Below, one piece after another: positions 58,374-64,000 of a stretch of 64,000 nucleotides of DNA; the stretch's first letter is position 1; the number at the start of each line of letters is the position of its first letter. The notes beneath the pieces were generated by a model. The model saw nothing but the letters and a program-made list of their open reading frames with translations, was not told the DNA's origin and searched no databases. Position numbers and translations under genes: made by a program. Source of the DNA: Cavia porcellus (taxonomy: Eukaryota; Chordata; Mammalia; Rodentia; Caviidae); the NCBI RefSeq assembly GCF_034190915.1, contig NW_026947492.1, positions 17,676,001-17,740,000 on the forward strand, written 5' to 3'.

Positions 58374-59775
58374 AATTTTAAAAACAGCAGTAAAAGGGTA
58401 CAAATAATACAGAATTTCAAGGAAAAATACAGGAAGATATCACTAGTTTATAGGTTACATATTGTCATCTTTGAAATAGTTGTCCAAATTATAAAATTAA
58501 AGCATGTAAAGTGAACATTCATACAATGAGATTGCAGACAGTGCCGTTCAATGATCCAACAAAAGTTCAGTAATATGGATTTCCATCCTACACCCTCAAA
58601 CATACATGCAGTTATATCCCTTAGGCCACCTTCCTTTCCTCTTTTTTTTAACTAACAATTACACTTTTGGGGTTTTTTTACTTCCACAATTATTATTTTT
58701 TTGGAGAGAATAAAACCTAACGTGGCTAAACAAAATAGAGTCGGTTAGAACAAAAGGATGGGCATAGTACATGATGTAAAAATAGAATATCAGGTGATCT
58801 AAAATGGTTACCATTGTGCCTCTTGCTATTTTTTTAAAAAGTTGTTTACATTGTCAGTTATGATAGAATTGATCAAAACAGTACAGAACAAGACCAATAA
58901 AACCTACACTGGAGACCTTACAGGATTTCCAAAGTAGATAATAGTCAAACCATAATGGGCATCTTAGTGAATCTTATTGGCTTCCAAGTGGTTGCCTATA
59001 CCCTCAAACTTGATACTATCAAACAAAATAGAATATAGTAAAATCTGACAGAACAAGATGGGGAGAGCAATACTGGGGATCATATCAGGTTAATAGGCAA
59101 ACAAAAAAGTTACTATAATATATCTCGCTATTTTTAATTTGGTTTTCCCTTAATTGAAAAAAATGTAAGAAAAAAATAGATTAATTTTTTAAAAAAGCTG
59201 GCATTGAGGTAAAAGAAGACATTGTATTAGAACAACACAGGTCAGAACCCACACAATTTAAAGCATCATTGTGTTTCACCCCCAGATAATCTAACATAAT
59301 AGTAGTCACCATAGTGCCTCCTTCCTTTAATTATTTGAGTATAACTTCATATACTACAGCATCAAGCATATCAAGTCAGTCCGCAGTTATTCAGGAAAAT
59401 GAAGAAATTACAGGGTATTTAGAACCAGTTAACAGAAAATGACCAATGGTTTCTATATTATCTCTTTGCCTATAAAAAATTTTGTTTATACTATCGCATA
59501 TAGTAAAATATAGTAAGATACCACATGTTGAAACCAGTGGAAACAGGTGTACAACAGCTTGATGGGACTTCAAAAAGATGTTATTAAATAAGTGCTAGCT
59601 TTTATGATGTGTTGGTTTTTTCAGAATAGCTATTCATACTATCACTGATACTAAAATCCAACAACCCAGGTTAAAACCATTGCCATTAATGAGTGATAAC
59701 ATTATATGAATTCAAACCAAACTGATTGGGAATCATGATTACCACATACTTTTATGTATTCTTATCATTTCTTTC
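58330..59775 (-). mobile_element. Repeat X copy 4: 5'-truncated L1-B/HAL1-like insert, minus strand
   Basis: Reverse complement of the 5.49-6.90 kb copy and of the 3' part of L1-B. The T-rich tail complement is at 58336-58347. The array units recur near 58805, 58967, 59105, 59305, 59445 and 59605 with spacing close to 150 ('CCATAGTGCCTC', 'CCATTGTGCCTC', 'GCCTATA'). OR flank resumes at about 59780 ('GAAGTTTTGGTTAGGAAAC'), so it was inserted just after the pseudogene at 57694. TCATAATTTCTTT / TATCATTTCTTT at the two edges may be a decayed target duplication. Confidence 0.65.
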
Positions 59776-59779
59776 TGAA

Positions 59780-60550
59780 GTTTTGGTTAGGAAACAAGGA
59801 AAGATGACACTGTATGTCCACAAGTCATGAGTTTCCTTCTGTTACTCACTTGTGCAAAACGTGTGATGGTACAAAGGTAAGACTGGATTGAGAGGCTTAG
59901 GCACTTGTGGAAAGAACAGTTGTGAGATGTTCCACAATTTTTCTGTACAAAATTATTTAAATAAACCCTACATCATATTTTAATATTATTTTTTATTTCT
60001 TTCATGTTTTAAAATAATTATCCATTACAATCAGAACCATCATGATTTTGGACATATATTTAAAAATGGAGTATATGTTTGTATATATCTATTCTTTTTA
60101 TTTTTATTTATTAATATCTAACTACACAACCTTAAGTCCTTTAAATTCCTCCACATCACTGATTGTGCGAACATGCCTCTTTTAATGCAATACGTTATCT
60201 TTGCTTATTAAATAGATGTCTTATACTGTCAGTTTTTATGTTGTTAGGTTTTATACAAGTACATTTCCTAACATTTCTGAAGTAGTAATTTGTAAAAGAA
60301 ATAATGTTTCCCTTTTGAATATATAAAATATTACTCCTCACTGAATGTGTAAAGCAGTATTAGGAGATATGTGGTCCTATGACACATAATAATTCAGTTC
60401 CTACCGACATAGGAATCCCAGTATATTTTAAGACACTAACTGTAGTAAAGACATGTGGCTATATTAGGTATATATTTAATTACATCTGGATGCCATTATT
60501 TTCTCTCTATCTGTGTAATGATGCTATTACTACTGTTTTCCAAGATGAAC
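59780..60550. other. OR unit 7: 3' flank
   Basis: Continues the flank seen after 36631 ('CACTGTATGTCCACAAGTCATG', and later 'TTTTGAATATATAAAATATTAC' near 60312 against 37378). No coding sequence. Confidence 0.55.
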
Positions 60551-60735
60551 AATGCTGGAAGCCACAGAGTGTCTGATTTCAACACATTCAACCAAGCCAT
60601 AGTAACTAAAACCTCAGGTGTTAGCACAAAATTATACTGTAGAACAATGGTGCAGAACACAGGACCTAGAAAAATATCCCCAGATTTTGAATTAATTTAT
60701 TCTCAAGGAAGCTTCTAACTGTAGAAAGATCAGAC
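60550..60735 (+). mobile_element. L1 ORF2 C-terminal fragment, + strand
   Basis: 'ATTCAACCAAGCCATAGTAACTAAAACC' and 'AACACAGGACCTAGAAA' match the same ORF2 part as 7180-7300 and 37640-37720. Short and degenerate. It sits at the 5' edge of the unit 8 module. Confidence 0.6.
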
Positions 60736-60737
60736 AA

Positions 60738-63129
60738 ATGATGTCAGGGTTAGTGACTCAAAAGATACATTTGGGTTGTTATCATCTGACATTATCAAAA
60801 TTATTTTCCTTTCAGATCAACAAAGAAAAGTCTAAAATGCTGAACTCTCTGGGAATCACAAACAGTATGTCTGAATCCCATTTTGACTTTTAAAATTGCA
60901 GATTCTCTTTCCCCATTTCTTTCACAGTGTTAGCAGAGATGTAGCTGGCAACTGACCTGTCCCTCCAAGTCCTCATTCTGAGCACCACACTTCCTCATGA
61001 GGACAGATTCCACTATCATGCCTGATCTTCTACAGCATGTAATCATAGAAAACACTTCTCTTTTTTTAAGTTTACCAAGATCTTAAGGGCTTTAATCAGC
61101 CACTTGAGTCTATTAACTTATCTCTAAGCTTCTTCCAACAATTTTATCGAATGCATTGTTGAGACTTGCACTTTGTAGAACACTGTGCCAGCATTGCTTG
61201 GAGTTCACAAATCAGAGTGGTAGAAAAGCTAGTAAGTGACACACATCACACCAATCTAGCTGTGTGCCACATGTGATCATAAGGAACATGTCTGTGTGTA
61301 GAGAGAAAATGTTCCTGATAACCTGAATTCTTCCATCAGAGATCTTAACTGGAAATATTTCAGTACATAGGATTTTGTGGGAAAAGCTAGTATGAGACAG
61401 TAGAAACTACAGGAATATCTTAAGTTAAAATTCAGTGTCTACCAAATGTGCTTTTGTGGATCAGCTGTGTCACATGATCCTTATTGTCCCATAATGTTGA
61501 AAACTTTCTCTTCCACAGCCTGCATTGAACCCTCATTCTTCACCAGCACCAAAATTGCATTGCTCCTGTAGGACCTGCCTGTTTGTCTCATTGTCTGCTC
61601 TGCTTCCATGGCCCCTTCCAGTTTGTGAAATTCTACGGATTATGGATTCGACATTATTAATTTCTTTATTTTGAACCCCTTGATTAAACATGCCACTTAT
61701 TATGTCACTGCTAAATTTGTTTTAATTCAGTATCTTCTATGGATTTATTTTTTTTTTTCTTAAGGATGATACTTGCACACCCTGAAAGTAGATCCTTGAT
61801 GAAAATACTTTCATTCATGATTGATAATATGTGTATCTGAAAGATGAGAATAGTTATTAACATCCTGGGCCACATTTAAACTGAGGTGTTTGTGTTTTAA
61901 ACAGTTAAACTGTCAGAAATTTTAAAGTGCAGTCTGAGTAGAAAAATTAAAATTTTAATTGTTTGTTTGTTTTTGTGTTGTTTTTATCATCTGCATGGAG
62001 GATTTTTAAAGCACAATTTTATAGTTTTTCCATGATGTAGTTTACTAATTTTAGGTTCTTCTTTGGGTATTTCATCTAAGAAAGTACTATCACATTCAAG
62101 GGTACACATACTGAGTTTTAAATTTTTTCTGATGCTTCCAGAGTGTTAAATCTTTATTTTATTTATATGACCCATTTTTTGTAAATTACTGGGAATGGTG
62201 TAAGAAAGAGTTCCAAATTAATTCCTATACCTATACTTACTTATTTTTCCATCTCAGCACCATTTGTTGAGAAAAAATCATTTCGCTGAGAGAAAATAAT
62301 GTTCTCATTAAATTATCATTAAATACTTATAACAATTTATTTGACATGGATCTGAGTATTTTCCTAGCGGTCACCTCTGCTCCACTGATCAGGATGTGTA
62401 TAGTTATAATGGTCTTACACTGTCTTGTTCACACGAAATTTGTAGTAAATATGTAGATAAGAAAATGTGACCTCATGTTTGATATTTATTTTACAAGTTT
62501 GCTTTGATTACTTTAGGATCCTTGTCTTTTAACTGAGATTTTCCGATCATCCTGTCAAGTCTACATATACCAGAGAGGAGGTTTTGATAGATATTATGCA
62601 GAATTTTTAGTCAATTTGGAAAGTATTTGCATTTTATCTGTGTTGATTCTTTTGATGTGTGAAGGGATACCTTCCCAAGTGTGAAAGACTTTAACACTGT
62701 TCAAAATGTTTTGTAATTATCTGTGTGACAGCTTCCATTTCTATTTTTAATTTACTCCAAAGTATCTCACAATTTCATGCTATTTGTAATGGATTTTTAA
62801 ATTATTCATTATAAGTGTATAAACATACAATGGATTTTATTTCCCACCTTAGATTTTATCATGGTACTTAATTTAAGTTCCACTAGTCTTTTGACACAGA
62901 TTCTGTCAGATTCGTTCCATGCAAAAATATGTCATTTAAATAGAAGAGAAAAATAATGAATTCTTGCTTTCCAATATGGACACCTTTCATTTTCTTGTAA
63001 GATTTTTCTATACAGGTTCCTTGATACACTGTGGAATGAAAATAAGAGGCAGATAACTTTATTATTTAGATTTGTAGGAGAAAATCTTTTGTCTTTCACC
63101 ATAATGTGTGACAATGGGTTTGTGTGTGT

Positions 63130-63195
<66 letters not shown>

Positions 63196-63213
63196 TGTGG
63201 ATGCGACCTTAAC

Positions 63214-63215
<2 letters not shown>
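60738..63215 (+). repeat. OR unit 8: upstream module (lacks its promoter-side part)
   Basis: Enters the module at 'GGTTAGTGACTCAAAAGAT', after the position of the homeodomain/O/E pair, which is therefore missing. Candidate exon 60816-60864 (AG before, GTATGT after). Further landmarks: 'GTTAGCAGAGATGTAGCTGG' (about 60928), 'GAATGCATTGTTGAGACTTGCACT' region (61149) and 'TTCAGTGTCTACCAAATGTGC' (about 61430, the uninterrupted ID target site). The module ends at the TG/A tract. Confidence 0.7.

Positions 63216-63251
<36 letters not shown>
63117..63251. repeat. (TG)n followed by an A36 run
   Basis: TG dinucleotides at 63117-63196, 22 unique bases (TGGATGCGACCTTAACC) and about 34-36 A to 63251. Unit 5 has the same order in miniature: a GTGTATGTG stretch near 41030, 'TATGGATGCTGCTATTCT' and eight A at 41070-41077. 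So both tracts look expanded in place and were not brought in by an insertion. Frames through them are Cys/Val, His/Thr and Lys/Phe runs and are not genes. Confidence 0.9.
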
Positions 63252-63252
<1 letters not shown>

Positions 63253-63293
63253 CATATTTTGGTCTCCAAAGGAGTTGAAATCACTGTGGCACT

Positions 63294-64000
63294 GTGGGCA
63301 TGATCACCCTGATCAGACTCAGTTCTCCCCAGCACACCCCCATGTATTATCTCCTCAGCAGTCTGTCCTGCACTGAAATCTGCCATTCTACTGTCATTAC
63401 TGTAAAATACTGGGTAACTTTTTGGTGGAGAAAAATGTCATCTCCTACCGAGTGTATGACTCAACTCTACTTCTTCTCAGGTTTTGCTCTCTCAGAGTGC
63501 CACATGTTGGCTGCAATGGCCTATGACAACTATGTTGCAATCTGCAGCCCTTGCTTTACCATGTCACCATGACTCCTCAAGTCAGCTGCTGGATGGTACC
63601 TGGGGTGTACAGCGTGGGTTTGGTTGGTGCCACGGCTCACACAGTCCGCTTGCTGAGACTGCTGTTCTGCAAGGCAAATGTAGTAAATCATTTTTTCTGT
63701 GATCTTTTCCTACTACTTGAGTGCTCCTGTTCCAGTACTTCAATGAGACAGTGGATTCTGTGCTTCAATGCATTTCATATTCCTCTTGCAACTCTGACTG
63801 TGCTTAGCTCCTAAATTAAGATCACAGCCAGCAGCCTCCACATTTGCCCTACTGCAGGGAGGTCCAGAGCCTTCAGGCCCTGCAGCCCTCACTTATCAGC
63901 AGTTTCTCTCTGCATTGGTTCTGTCGCATTCACATTTCTGCAGTCCTCATCATTCAGCTCTGTGGACCAAAGGAGAGTGTTGTCTGGTTTTTACACCATT
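63294..64000 (+). pseudogene. Olfactory receptor pseudogene, OR8/OR8G-like, 5'-truncated, continues past the window (unit 8)
   Basis: Starts within TM1 (GMITLI), soon after the A36 run. The acceptor, ATG and first ~43 codons are absent. Recognisable: [12 protein letters not shown], '[14 protein letters not shown]' (a small indel where PKML should be), [25 protein letters not shown] and then DNY in place of DRY. A one-base loss near 63548 ('CSPCFTMSP') shifts frame. Later sequence is readable in another frame as TPQVSCWMVPGVYSVGLVGATAHTV, LFCKANVVNHFFCDLF and LECSCSS. Codons are missing before 'RQWILCFNAF', and 'SS-stop-IKITAS' (TAA at about 63813) interrupts TM6. The window ends in the 'VLSGFYTI' region before NPLIYSL. 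Confidence 0.93.

Noticed and set aside
63089..63386. Cys/Val- and His/Thr-rich proteins
   Set aside because: They come from the TG and A tracts. Only the end of the + frame touches the OR pseudogene.
1..64000. CRISPR array, operon or bacterial-type system
   Set aside because: The short direct repeats (19-bp at 7.0 kb, 47-bp at 9.8 kb) have no unique spacers. The DNA is mammalian, so these categories do not apply.

Overview
The window is AT-rich mammalian nuclear DNA, almost certainly from a rodent. The evidence is tRNA-derived ID-type SINEs with A/B-box sequences and A tails (9.2, 19.0, 23.1, 32.0, 38.1 kb), monomeric 7SL-derived B1-like SINEs (12.9, 20.2, 34.8, 36.9 kb), MaLR-type LTRs (19.3, 21.9 kb) and much L1. 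The ID sequence recalls heteromyid rodents (kangaroo rats, pocket mice), but that is a weak guess from memory.

The only gene content is a cluster of olfactory receptors (ORs) of one class II family, most like OR8/OR8G. All are on the + strand. One is intact: 313 codons at 41403-42344. Six are pseudogenes: 10.68, 16.42, 35.69, 53.58, 57.69 and 63.29 kb, the last running off the window. Everything else is duplicated flank, transposons and simple repeats.

The cluster grew by duplication of a large unit. From 5' to 3' the unit holds a + strand L1 ORF2 fragment, about 0.6 kb of conserved sequence with a homeodomain-like site beside an O/E(EBF)-like site, a candidate short non-coding exon with a GT donor, about 2.2 kb of intron-like sequence, the AG acceptor just before the OR start codon, the single coding exon, and 1-2 kb of 3' flank. 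Copies start near 7.4, 23.6, 27.3, 30.6, 38.2, 56.2 and 60.7 kb. Two of them (23.6-27.2 and 27.3-28.95 kb) have lost the receptor and survive as orphan upstream modules. The copy at 56.2-58.3 kb has a deletion joining the upstream exon region directly to TM3 of the receptor.

Transposon layers: an old + strand L1 at 3.06-7.36 kb is interrupted by a repeat called X here. A near full-length old minus-strand L1 (L1-A, 44.25-49.59 plus 53.17-53.35 kb) is split by a 3.58 kb minus-strand element (L1-B) flanked by a 16-bp duplication. L1-B has a GC-rich 5' region and an ORF1 remnant but no ORF2; in place of ORF2 it has a degenerate array of about 152-bp units. It is itself interrupted by a 385-bp LTR with a 6-bp target duplication. 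5'-truncated copies of the array and its tail lie at 5.49-6.90, 14.58-14.85 and 58.33-59.78 kb. This ORF1-only, HAL1-like family and the conserved OR upstream module are the most interesting things I found. I saw no CRISPR array, no functional tRNA or rRNA gene, and no other protein gene.
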